Source: Candidatus Cloacimonadota bacterium (GTDB lineage Bacteria; Cloacimonadota; Cloacimonadia; Cloacimonadales; TCS61). From it: a DNA stretch of 64,000 bases. Below the pieces are notes generated by a model. The model made no database searches and had not been told where the DNA came from. It worked only from the letters and a program-made list of their open reading frames with translations. A program made the translations under genes and the position numbers. Of this stretch, positions 30,914-39,592 are shown piece by piece. How positions within the stretch are numbered: position 1 is the stretch's first letter; each line of letters opens with the position of its first letter. The stretch is from NCBI GenBank assembly GCA_021734835.1, contig JAIPIH010000005.1, positions 1-64,000 on the forward strand. Reading direction: 5' to 3'.

Positions 30914-31536
30914 TTTTGATCAGTATTAATGAACAAAAAATAATTCTAATTCAGGATAATGTGAAAGTAGCTGAATATCCTATCTCAACATCTAAATTTG
31001 GAATTGGGAACGATCAAGACAGTTATATGACTCCTCTTGGTAATCATGTGATCAAGCAAAAAGTGGGTGAACATGTTCCCAAAAATTCAGTTTATAAAGA
31101 TGGTAAATTCTCAACAGATATTGCTCAAGTGGATACAAAGAAAGCACTTTCGCATGATCTTATAACAACAAGAATTTTAAAATTAGACGGTTTGGAAAAT
31201 GGGATCAATAAGGGAAAGGGAATTGATTCCTTTGAAAGGAATATCTGGATCCACGGAACTCCCGCTGAATGGCAGATCGGGACCCCTTCATCGCATGGCT
31301 GTATTAGAATGAAAAATGATGATATTATTCATTTATATAATTCAATTGAAGTTGGAACTCCGGTAAAAATTGAGCTTGATTTAGTTGAGAAAGTGCAGAA
31401 TAAACATGATGCATTCTCAGACAGAAGACATACTTTCAGATTGAAAGACAGACGAAAAAAGGGCGTTCTGGATTCTTCGTTGTGGAAAATGAATAATAAA
31501 GAACGCCGTAAAAGAAGTGAAAGAAGAAAAAAATAA
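30892..31536 (+). CDS. L,D-transpeptidase (YkuD domain) with basic C-terminal tail
   Basis: YkuD-type cysteine transpeptidase that forms or trims peptidoglycan cross-links. The active site is IWIHGTPAEWQIGTPSSHGCIRM, with His and the nucleophilic Cys. The protein begins almost at the YkuD domain, with no signal peptide, and ends in about 45 very basic residues (RRHTFRLKDRRKKG ... KERRKRSERRKK). ATG 30892 has GAGGTG upstream; ATG 30910 would give an ATGA overlap. A cytoplasmic form is odd for this family, so export by an unrecognised route or a different substrate is possible. Confidence 0.85.
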   Translation: MLKYEKMILISINEQKIILIQDNVKVAEYPISTSKFGIGNDQDSYMTPLGNHVIKQKVGEHVPKNSVYKDGKFSTDIAQVDTKKALSHDLITTRILKLDGLENGINKGKGIDSFERNIWIHGTPAEWQIGTPSSHGCIRMKNDDIIHLYNSIEVGTPVKIELDLVEKVQNKHDAFSDRRHTFRLKDRRKKGVLDSSLWKMNNKERRKRSERRKK

Positions 31537-31631
31537 ACTGATCATAAAAAGAGGAGGAGATGCTTATTCTTGGACTATACTTTAAAAAGTGGCTTTAGAT
31601 TCAAAAATAGTAACTGTTTAAATAAAATTGA

Positions 31632-31659
31632 TTGTAGTTTATCTCTATGAAATTATAAT
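31632..31659 (+). promoter_or_regulatory. promoter of the Asp-box T9SS protein
   Basis: TTGTAG (31632-31637), a 16-base spacer and a perfect TATAAT (31654-31659) precede ATG 31691, which has GGAGGAG as SD. Confidence 0.5.
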
Positions 31660-31690
31660 ATTTAAATAATTTAAAAAAAAGGAGGAGAAA

Positions 31691-33619
31691 ATGAAAAAAA
31701 TTTTCTTTATTTTATTAACAATTCTAATGGCGACAATGCTTTTAAGTCGCCCGGCAGCAAACACTGTTACCCTTAACGATCTCAGAGAAAACAGAGAATT
31801 TGATTGGGATCAGCAAAACTCTGGATTTCCAAACGGTTCAACCGGGATCAATTTTATGCATGCAGTTGATTCTAATGTAGTCTGGGCATCCGGCTATGAC
31901 GGAAGTGGTGGAGCTGCACCATATCAAATTGTAACTCACACAACTGACGGAGGTGCTAACTGGACTGCAACACAGATCAATACAGCGCCTACAGGTGGTG
32001 ATGCTGCAATGATCTTTGCGGTTGACGGTGATAGAGCTTGGGTACCAATTCATACAGGTGTACCGCAAGGTATTTACTACACGGATGACGGCGGTTCATC
32101 GTGGACTCGTCAGGAATCAGCAGATTATAACCTTACCGGCTCTTTTCCGAATGTAGTTCATTTCTTCAATGATAATGAAGGATTTGCTCAAGGTGATCCG
32201 GTTGCTGGATACTTTGAATTATACACAACCGTTGATGGTGGAGAAAACTGGGTAAGAGTACCTCAGGAAGACATTCCAGCTCCTTTAGCAGGAGAGTGGG
32301 GGATTGTTGGATATTACGATGCTTATGGTGACAATATCTGGTGGGGAACTCAAAAAGGCAGAGTTTTCTATTCTAATGATAAAGGATATACTTGGGAGGT
32401 TACTCAAACTACCTTGGGAACCGCTGTTTATACTGATGTAACCTTTAAAGATGCTTTAAATGGAATAGCACAAGATAAAAATGTCGCATCAACAGGAACT
32501 ATCTGTGAAACAAGTGATGGCGGACTTACCTGGCAAGCTGTAACTCATACGGGAAACTGTTTCACCAATGATATGGATTATGTTCCCGGAACCGATAATA
32601 CTTATGTGTCTACAGGGGCTGCAACTGGTTTCTCAGGTGCTTCATTTAGTTATGACGGCGGCCATAATTGGATAGATTTTGATCAAACTGCAAGTGTACA
32701 ATTCCTTGCTACAAGCTGGATAGACGGAACTACAGGTTGGGCAGGTGACTTTAATGATCAAACAAATCCAAACTTGATGGGTGTTTATGCTTATACAGGT
32801 GATCTAACACCACAACCTATGGGAACTATCAGCGGTGTTGTCACAGATCTTGACACCGGAACTCTCCTCATGAATGCACTTATTACTTTAGGGACAAATA
32901 CAGTTACCACCAATAGTAATGGAGAATATGAAATGCTAGTTGATGTTGGAACTTATGATTATTCGTGTGAATTATTAGGATTTGATACATACAATCAGGC
33001 TGGGGTCGTAATAGAAGAAGATCAAACAGAAATAATAGATGTTGCCTTACAAAACCAATATGTGCCTCCTACTAACTTAAATTGCAGTGTTACAGGAAGT
33101 AACGTTTTGATCACATGGACGCCTCCGGAAACTGAAGCAAATGTCACAAATTACAATATTTACCGTAATAGTGAAATACTATACGTTGTGAATGGATCTA
33201 CGACCTTGAAAATTGATATTGATGTCCCCACCGGAACTTATACTTACAATGTTAGTGCTCTTTATTATGATCTATATGAATCTGAGCTGACAGATGATTT
33301 TGTTGTTGAAGTAGTTGCTGCAGATGGTGCCATTAATGTGGATGCAAATCAATTAATTGGTAACATACCAAATCCATTTAATCCAAGTACAGCAATCAGT
33401 TTTTCTTTGGAGAATCCAGGTCACGTAAGTATTGAAATTTACAATGTTAAAGGCAAAAAAATCCGTACTTTGATCAATCAACATTTAGAAGCTACCACAC
33501 ATAGTGTAGTTTGGAATGGAAAAGATGATCAAGCGCAGGATGCTGCTAGCGGTGTTTATTTCTATAAAATGAAATCTGGTAATTATACAGCTTCAAAGAA
33601 AATGATCTTATTGAAATAA
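31691..33619 (+). CDS. T9SS cargo with Asp-box (BNR/Ycf48-like) propeller, CarboxypepD-reg and Fn3 domains
   Basis: After a signal peptide (MKKIFFILLTILMATMLLS), residues about 40-375 carry at least six Asp-box turns (TTDGGANWTA, TDDGGSSWTR, TVDGGENWVR, SNDKGYTWEV, TSDGGLTWQA, YDGGHNWIDF), as in sialidase or Ycf48-like propellers. Then come a carboxypeptidase regulatory-like domain (GTISGVVTDLDTGTLLMNAL), an Fn3 domain (NLNCSVTGSNVLITW) and the T9SS sorting domain. No catalytic residues of sialidase are evident, so it is likely an adhesive or binding surface protein. Its last 100 residues are nearly identical to those of the next gene. Confidence 0.85.
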   Translation: MKKIFFILLTILMATMLLSRPAANTVTLNDLRENREFDWDQQNSGFPNGSTGINFMHAVDSNVVWASGYDGSGGAAPYQIVTHTTDGGANWTATQINTAPTGGDAAMIFAVDGDRAWVPIHTGVPQGIYYTDDGGSSWTRQESADYNLTGSFPNVVHFFNDNEGFAQGDPVAGYFELYTTVDGGENWVRVPQEDIPAPLAGEWGIVGYYDAYGDNIWWGTQKGRVFYSNDKGYTWEVTQTTLGTAVYTDVTFKDALNGIAQDKNVASTGTICETSDGGLTWQAVTHTGNCFTNDMDYVPGTDNTYVSTGAATGFSGASFSYDGGHNWIDFDQTASVQFLATSWIDGTTGWAGDFNDQTNPNLMGVYAYTGDLTPQPMGTISGVVTDLDTGTLLMNALITLGTNTVTTNSNGEYEMLVDVGTYDYSCELLGFDTYNQAGVVIEEDQTEIIDVALQNQYVPPTNLNCSVTGSNVLITWTPPETEANVTNYNIYRNSEILYVVNGSTTLKIDIDVPTGTYTYNVSALYYDLYESELTDDFVVEVVAADGAINVDANQLIGNIPNPFNPSTAISFSLENPGHVSIEIYNVKGKKIRTLINQHLEATTHSVVWNGKDDQAQDAASGVYFYKMKSGNYTASKKMILLK

Positions 33620-33669
33620 AATAGCATCATTTTGAGAGAATTCTAAAGGAATGATAGTTTTTAGAAAGC

Positions 33670-33697
33670 AAAAACCCTCCAGCTGGAGGGTTTTTTT
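33670..33697 (+). terminator. terminator
   Basis: AAACCCTCCAGCTGGAGGGTTT is fully palindromic and followed by a T-run. It ends the Asp-box protein transcript. Confidence 0.92.
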
Positions 33698-33700
33698 ACT

Positions 33701-33730
33701 TTGACAAAATTAATTTAGTTTAAATACATT
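33701..33730 (+). promoter_or_regulatory. promoter of the NHL-like T9SS protein
   Basis: TTGACA (33701-33706), an 18-base spacer and TACATT (33725-33730) lie just behind the preceding terminator and 27 bases before ATG 33757 (SD AAGGAGG). Confidence 0.6.
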
Positions 33731-33756
33731 ACGAGTAAGAAAAAAAAGGAGGAGAA

Positions 33757-35505
33757 ATGAAAAAAATTGTATTTTTAATCACTTTTTTAGTTATTTTTGT
33801 TGCGTTAATTGCTCTTAATGATGAGGAATATCTCGAAGAAAATGGTTTTGAAACGATTCGGAAAGCGAGAACATCAGAACAGCGTACACTCAGAGACATT
33901 CCAGAGGGCGGACTTCTTTTAATACCGGAATCAGGTGATGACAAAGTGATGGCATTTGATCCTGAAACGGGTGATCTTGTTGATGCTGATTTTATTCCTG
34001 CTGATCCGGAAAATCTTTCCACACCGATAGCTGCTTCTCTACATCCTGATGGAAACAGTATTCTGATCTCTGATCAAATTGAGGATGGACTACTACAGTA
34101 TGATCTGGATGGTAATTTTATGGGCTGGTTTGCTCCGGCTGGTGGTGTCAACAATGCAATTCTCGATAATGTTCGCGGTTGGGATATAAAAGCTGACGGG
34201 AACATTCTGGTTACTACTGCAAGCGGATCTAATTCTGATGCAATAGTCGAGTTTGATACAAGCGGTAATCACATTGGTAATTTTATTGCTAACGGTGCCG
34301 GTGGATTGGATGGACCATTCTGTGTACTTTACCGCGAAACACAGGATGATTATCTGGTGTCAGCTAGTTCCAGTGATGCCTTACATCAATACGATAACTC
34401 AGGAGCTTACATTGGAGATCTTGTAGCTGGACTGAATTTTTTGGAACAGTTTTCAATAACTCCTTCCGGTAATCTACTTATAGCAGAATTCAGCACTCCT
34501 AGTGGATGTTATGAATACACTAGTGACGGAACTTTTGTAGGTCATTACGATGTCATTACAAGTCTCAGAGGTGTCTATGAACTTGGGAATGGAAATATTC
34601 TTGTAACTAACGGTAATGGTGTGTTCGAAATTGATCGGGATAATACTCTTGTTTCAACAAAAATCGATAATGTTAGTGCTAGATTTATTTACTTTGTAAG
34701 TGGAGAAACAACAACGGGAACTGTTGACGGTTTTATTAATGATGCAGATTTAGGTTCTGCTCTGGAAGGCGTGATGGTTACACTTGGTACAAATACTACA
34801 ACCACAGACGAAACTGGATATTACAACTTGAATGTTGATCCGGATATATACGTTCTCTCTTGCAACCTAGCAGGATATGAAGAATATATTCAGGAAAATG
34901 TTGAGGTTATTGTTGGAGAAACGGTTTCGATAGATGTTGAATTGCAGCATTTATATAATCCGCCTCATACTTTGGTTTGGGACTTTATTGAACCGGATGT
35001 GATCTTATCCTGGCAAGCCCCAATTGGACAGGGATTGACCGGATACAATGTATATCGTGATCTTACGATAATACACACTGGAACTGAACTTACTTACACT
35101 GATCAAAATGTTCCGACCGGAACTTATACTTATAATGTTAGTGCTCTATATTATGATCTATATGAATCTGACCTGACAGGCGATTTAGTAGTTGAAGTAG
35201 TTGCTGCAGATGATGTCTTTAATGTGGATGCAAATCAATTGATTGGCAACATACCCAATCCCTTTAATCCAAGTACAGCAATCAGTTTTTCTTTGGAGAA
35301 TCCAGGTCACGTAAGTATTGAAATTTACAATGTGAAAGGCAAAAAAATCCGTACTCTGATCAATCAACATTTAGAAGCTACCACACATAGTGTAGTTTGG
35401 AATGGGAAAGATGATCAGGCGCAGGATGCTGCAAGCGGTGTTTATTTCTATAAAATGAAATCTGGTAACTATACAGCTTCAAAGAAAATGATCTTGATGA
35501 AATAA
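33757..35505 (+). CDS. T9SS cargo with NHL-like propeller, CarboxypepD-reg and Fn3 domains
   Basis: A signal peptide (MKKIVFLITFLVIFVALIA) is followed by a beta-propeller-like region, about 45-320, with repeated strands of the type GNILVTTASGSNSDAIVEFD and GNLLIAEFSTPSG. Next are a carboxypeptidase regulatory-like domain (VDGFINDADLGSALEGVMV), an Fn3 domain and a sorting domain ending MILMK. Function is unknown; a secreted or surface binding protein is likely. The last 400 bases closely match the upstream neighbour, mostly with synonymous differences, pointing to a duplication of the C-terminal module. Confidence 0.85.
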   Translation: MKKIVFLITFLVIFVALIALNDEEYLEENGFETIRKARTSEQRTLRDIPEGGLLLIPESGDDKVMAFDPETGDLVDADFIPADPENLSTPIAASLHPDGNSILISDQIEDGLLQYDLDGNFMGWFAPAGGVNNAILDNVRGWDIKADGNILVTTASGSNSDAIVEFDTSGNHIGNFIANGAGGLDGPFCVLYRETQDDYLVSASSSDALHQYDNSGAYIGDLVAGLNFLEQFSITPSGNLLIAEFSTPSGCYEYTSDGTFVGHYDVITSLRGVYELGNGNILVTNGNGVFEIDRDNTLVSTKIDNVSARFIYFVSGETTTGTVDGFINDADLGSALEGVMVTLGTNTTTTDETGYYNLNVDPDIYVLSCNLAGYEEYIQENVEVIVGETVSIDVELQHLYNPPHTLVWDFIEPDVILSWQAPIGQGLTGYNVYRDLTIIHTGTELTYTDQNVPTGTYTYNVSALYYDLYESDLTGDLVVEVVAADDVFNVDANQLIGNIPNPFNPSTAISFSLENPGHVSIEIYNVKGKKIRTLINQHLEATTHSVVWNGKDDQAQDAASGVYFYKMKSGNYTASKKMILMK

Positions 35506-35547
35506 TACGAATTTGAAGTCGCGTTTACTTCAGATAGAAGAATATAG

Positions 35548-35580
35548 ATAGCCCGGTCTTTATAATCGGGCTATTTGTTT
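35548..35580 (+). terminator. terminator
   Basis: ATAGCCCG/CGGGCTAT stem with an 11-base loop followed by TTTGTTT, after the NHL-like gene. Confidence 0.8.
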
Positions 35581-35904
35581 AGCCTAATAATTGCAGTAAA
35601 AAAAGTAGCTTATTAAAAAAGATTATACAATTACTAATTTTTATAAAATTAGAAAATTTAGGGTTGGTTCATTGAAAAAAAATGGTCGGGATGAGAAGAT
35701 TTGAACTTCCGACCTTTCGGTCCCGAACCGAACGCGCTTACCGGACTGCGCTACATCCCGACGCGAACATTTTTTAAAGTGTGGTTAATATGTCAATAAA
35801 TCCGCTAAAAATTATTGGAAAAATAAAAAAAACAATTAACTTGACTTGATATTGTTGCGAAATTTGCATAAAAACCATTAATAAAAAAAGCTTAGGAGAA
35901 GAAA
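35581..35904. other. intergenic region around tRNA-Pro
   Basis: About 320 bases between two T9SS genes. Apart from the tRNA it holds AT-rich sequence; TTGACT at 35841 could be a -35 for the C25 gene but the -10 at 17 bases (TTGCAT) is poor. GGAG before ATG 35905 is a good SD. Confidence 0.5.
35683..35760 (-). tRNA. tRNA-Pro (anticodon CGG)
   Basis: On the minus strand the gene reads CGGGATGTAGCGCAGTCCGG and folds into a full cloverleaf: a 7-bp acceptor stem (CGGGATG/CATCCCG), D-stem GCGC/GCGC, anticodon stem TTCGG/CCGAA around TTCGGGA (anticodon CGG, codon CCG), and T-loop TTCAAAT. CCA is encoded and followed directly by a T-run that may end transcription. It is the only tRNA in the window. 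Confidence 0.95.
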
Positions 35905-38900
35905 ATGAAAATAAAATTATGTGCAATGACATTATTATTACCAATGTTGATTTTCGCAATTAATATCAAGATTGATGATCCTGTTATAACCGGAAGTAAA
36001 TTTCAAAATAAACTTCCAAAGATGATGCGGGTGGGACAACCAGAAATGAGTTTTGTCCCTGTAAAATTACTGTTGCCGATGGGGCACAAACTTGTATCAA
36101 CCGATGCAGTTCTATCTGATCAGAATTATTTAGAAGGTACTTATGAGATCGATCATAGCAGGAAGATGCAGCCTATTTCGAAATCAGTGCCGGATGATAC
36201 CAGTAAAGATGAAACAATTTACAGACAAAACAGTGCTTATCCAAACACTGATTACGAAGTACTCGGAACACAAAGATTAAAAGGTTACGATCTTGTCCTC
36301 ATCAATATATATCCTTATAAATTTAATCCGGTTACGGGTAAGATCAGTTGGTTTAAAAATGCTGAGATCAATCTGGAAACAGCGTATGACAAAAAAATCT
36401 ACAACAATCAGAATAAAATGATGCTGGAAGGCTCAAAGAGCGAGATTGAGAAATTGATAATTAATCCCAAAGCATTAAGAAATTATCATAAAACATATGC
36501 AGCTCCAAACCGCACACTGGTCAGTCCTTCTGAGCCCTACAGCATGGTAGTGATCACTGATAGTGAAAGGGAAGCTTATCTGCAGGATTTTGTAACCTGG
36601 AAAAACGATCATGATGTTCCCACAGCAACTTTTCTAACTTCAGATATATATGCTGACTATACGGGTGTTAATGAACAAGAAATGATAAAGAACTTTATAA
36701 TTGATGCTTATCAAACTTATTCTGGAACTTCTACTCCCTTGGAATATGTACTTCTTGGCGGTGATGACGAAGTAGTCCCGATCCGAACGGTATTTATAGA
36801 TACAGGGTGGGGAACTTTAGATTATAATATGCCCTGCGATCTTTATTACGGCTGCTTGGATAATGATTGGGATGGAAATGGTAATGAAATATACGGTGAA
36901 GTGGAAGATGTTGTAGATATGATCCCGGAAGTTTCAGTCGGCAGATTCCCGGCTGAGACAGAAAGTGAATTTAATAATATTTTTAATAAGACTTCCTATT
37001 ATATTGATAATCAAACATTTACTAATGATGTTGTTGTACTACTGGGTGAGAATCTTAACAATAATCCGCTTACCTGGGGTGGAGATTACAAAGATGAAGT
37101 AGCAGATCTAGCACCGAGCCTAGATGCAGATTATCATGTAAGTAGGCTGTATCAGAGAGATGGAACTTACAATCCTGATTGGGTAAGTGCTGCTATTAAT
37201 GATGGCCTTGCGGTTATCAATCACATGGGACATTCAAATGAAAATATAGTTTTTGGACAAACTACCAGCTATGTTAACGCTTATACAAACACACATTACG
37301 GTTTTGCCTATTCTCAAGGCTGTTATCCGGCTGCGTTTGATGAACTTACTAGTTTAAGTAATGAAAGTATCGCGGAAAATCTTGTTATGTCTGAACATGG
37401 ATTATTTGCCTTTGTTGGAAACACACGATACGGATGGTATAGTCCCGGGAACACAAATGGTGCTTCCCAATATTACGACATTGCTTTTTTTGAAGCAATG
37501 TTCAACAATGATCTGCGACAACTGGGAAAATCACTCGCTTCCTCGCGGGTGGATTTGGTTAATATGGCTTTGGAAAACTCTGTAATGCGCTGGGTTCATT
37601 ATGAACTTGTAGTGCTGGGTGATCCTTCTTTAGAAGTTAAATACGCTAATGGCTCATTCCCTTTTATCCAACCTGCCGGAGTTCAATATGATGATTCGAT
37701 TTATGGTGATAATGACAATACACCAAATCCGGGTGAACAGATAGAAGTATTTATTGCACTTGAAAATATGGAAGGTTGGGCAGATGCAGAGGATGTAACT
37801 GCTTCTATTATTTTCGATGATGAAACTATTGAAGTTATTAATGGTGTTGTTGATTTTGGGAATATTCCGGTTGGATCATCTGTAACGGGTCCCTCCTTTA
37901 TAATTCAAACTCCACAGGATTGTAATTATGACACCTATTATTATACTTTAAATATAACAGCTCCAGTTAGTGGAGGCGCTACGTTTGAAATGGATTACCA
38001 GATGGAATTTGAAGTTTCACTCTTTCAGCAAAATTGGCCTTGGTATGGCAGTAATCAGGTTTTTGCTAATCCAATAATATCCGATTTTGATGAGGATGGA
38101 GTAAAAAACGTACTGATAATTGATGCAGAATCAAATATTAATTTGCTGCAGCCTAATGCTCAAATGGTAAGTGGTTTCCCTTGGAGCGGAGAAGCTAATA
38201 TCTGGAAAAGTGTTGCTTATGGAGATATTGATGCTGACGGATCAGATGATATTGTAATTGCCGACAGAGATGGAGAGATCTATGCTTTGAATTCTGCTGG
38301 GTCTCAAATATTTTCAGTAAACGTAGAATCGCAAAATCTGCTCACACCGATGATATCTGATATTGATGGTGACGGCCAGCTTGATGTTGTTACATTTGAT
38401 CTTGGGAATAAGCTTTCGGTATTTAATAATGAAGGCGATATGCTCCCGAATTTCCCGGTAGAACTTTCTAATACTCTTTTCCGCGACATGGCCTCTGTTG
38501 ACCTGAATGAAGATGGGAAAAATGAAATTTTAATCACCTTGTTAGATGCGAAATTATATGCTTTCAATGATAGCGGTGAAAATCTTGAAGGTTTTCCATT
38601 TGAACTTTCTGCAATATCTGCAACTGAGCCAATAATTCTTGATAACAAAAAAATTATTATTGGTACAGTTGATGAAAAATTGTATATAATAAGCCCCGGA
38701 GGGGATCTGCTATTTACACAAGTGCTTAACTCTAAAGTTGCAGGCTCTGCTATAGCAGCTGATTATGATAACGATGAAGTTCTTGATATTGCTTTTGTAA
38801 CAGAAAACGGAGAATTTTTTGTAATTCACCAAAACGGTGATCTATTACCGGGTTGGCCGGTTAATATTGTAGGATCTTTTTCTAAGCCTCCCTTAGCAGT

Positions 38901-39513
38901 CGATCTTGATAATGATGATGCTCTGGAGTTAGTTGCCTTTTCAGATAGCAATGATATGTATGCTTTCCATCAGGATGGCACTGAATTAGAATTTGCTCCG
39001 GTTACAGTGGCTATAGGCTGTTATGGGCCGGCAAGCGTTGAAGATATTGACGCTGATGGTGATTTTGATTTTGTATCCGGGATCAGTTCCGGTGTACTGA
39101 TCATTGATTGCAAATTGCCAAAAGGTACTAAGATACCATGGTCAACTTATCGTGGAAATTATAGAAGAACCGGATATTACGGAGATAATGTTGTTCTCAC
39201 AGAAGCGGATCCTGTTCACGAGTTATTAACCGTTCCAATACTTGAGCAAAATTATCCTAATCCCTTCAACCCAAGAACAAATATTTCTTTTAGTTTACCT
39301 GAAGAAAGTAGAGTTGATCTTGATATTTACAATATTCGTGGACAAAAGGTCAAGCAGCTTGCTAATGATGAACTTAGGACGAAAGGAAAACAGGTCATCC
39401 AGTGGGACGGGACAGATAATAACGGGAAAAATGTCGGTTCAGGGATTTATTTCTACAAACTACAAGTAAATAATGCTGCAGTTGATGTTAAAAAGTGTAT
39501 ATTGCTTAAATAG
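35905..39513 (+). CDS. gingipain-like C25 cysteine peptidase with FG-GAP/VCBS repeats and T9SS sorting domain
   Basis: A 1202-aa secreted protease. A signal peptide (MKIKLCAMTLLLPMLIFA) and propeptide-like region (about 30-200) precede the C25 catalytic domain (about 205-580) with YVLLGGDDEVVPIR, SVGRFPAETESE, the catalytic His443 in INHMGHS and Cys473 in YSQGCYPAAFD, 30 residues apart as in gingipains. An Ig-like part follows, then about seven calcium-type FG-GAP/VCBS repeats (DFDEDGVKN, DIDADGSDD, DIDGDGQLD, DLNEDGKNE), then the sorting domain (NYPNPFNPRTNISF ... CILLK). Likely extracellular protein digestion or maturation of T9SS cargo. Trypsin-like Arg/Lys specificity cannot be assumed. 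Confidence 0.9.
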   Translation: MKIKLCAMTLLLPMLIFAINIKIDDPVITGSKFQNKLPKMMRVGQPEMSFVPVKLLLPMGHKLVSTDAVLSDQNYLEGTYEIDHSRKMQPISKSVPDDTSKDETIYRQNSAYPNTDYEVLGTQRLKGYDLVLINIYPYKFNPVTGKISWFKNAEINLETAYDKKIYNNQNKMMLEGSKSEIEKLIINPKALRNYHKTYAAPNRTLVSPSEPYSMVVITDSEREAYLQDFVTWKNDHDVPTATFLTSDIYADYTGVNEQEMIKNFIIDAYQTYSGTSTPLEYVLLGGDDEVVPIRTVFIDTGWGTLDYNMPCDLYYGCLDNDWDGNGNEIYGEVEDVVDMIPEVSVGRFPAETESEFNNIFNKTSYYIDNQTFTNDVVVLLGENLNNNPLTWGGDYKDEVADLAPSLDADYHVSRLYQRDGTYNPDWVSAAINDGLAVINHMGHSNENIVFGQTTSYVNAYTNTHYGFAYSQGCYPAAFDELTSLSNESIAENLVMSEHGLFAFVGNTRYGWYSPGNTNGASQYYDIAFFEAMFNNDLRQLGKSLASSRVDLVNMALENSVMRWVHYELVVLGDPSLEVKYANGSFPFIQPAGVQYDDSIYGDNDNTPNPGEQIEVFIALENMEGWADAEDVTASIIFDDETIEVINGVVDFGNIPVGSSVTGPSFIIQTPQDCNYDTYYYTLNITAPVSGGATFEMDYQMEFEVSLFQQNWPWYGSNQVFANPIISDFDEDGVKNVLIIDAESNINLLQPNAQMVSGFPWSGEANIWKSVAYGDIDADGSDDIVIADRDGEIYALNSAGSQIFSVNVESQNLLTPMISDIDGDGQLDVVTFDLGNKLSVFNNEGDMLPNFPVELSNTLFRDMASVDLNEDGKNEILITLLDAKLYAFNDSGENLEGFPFELSAISATEPIILDNKKIIIGTVDEKLYIISPGGDLLFTQVLNSKVAGSAIAADYDNDEVLDIAFVTENGEFFVIHQNGDLLPGWPVNIVGSFSKPPLAVDLDNDDALELVAFSDSNDMYAFHQDGTELEFAPVTVAIGCYGPASVEDIDADGDFDFVSGISSGVLIIDCKLPKGTKIPWSTYRGNYRRTGYYGDNVVLTEADPVHELLTVPILEQNYPNPFNPRTNISFSLPEESRVDLDIYNIRGQKVKQLANDELRTKGKQVIQWDGTDNNGKNVGSGIYFYKLQVNNAAVDVKKCILLK

Positions 39514-39528
39514 ACTGTTATAAAAATA

Positions 39529-39552
39529 AAACGGGCGGGTAACCGTCCGTTT
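39529..39552 (+). terminator. terminator
   Basis: AAACGGGCGG-GTAA-CCGTCCGTTT stem (one G-U) after the C25 peptidase gene, followed by a T-rich tract. Confidence 0.8.
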
Positions 39553-39557
39553 ATTAT

Positions 39558-39586
39558 TTGACATAATTAATTGAACACCAAAACAT
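39558..39586 (+). promoter_or_regulatory. possible promoter giving a leaderless mRNA
   Basis: TTGACA at 39558 lies 35 bases before ATG 39593. The -10 region (AAACAT) is weak. No SD precedes the ATG, so transcription could start at or near the start codon. Confidence 0.3.
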
Positions 39587-39592
39587 CATTTC

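Noticed and set aside
37361-37585. Alternative-frame 74-aa ORF inside the C25 peptidase gene
   Set aside because: Lies in a region coding conserved peptidase sequence; no SD.
36000-39513. FG-GAP repeats as a separate integrin-like gene
   Set aside because: They are continuous in frame with the C25 domain, with no stop or start between.
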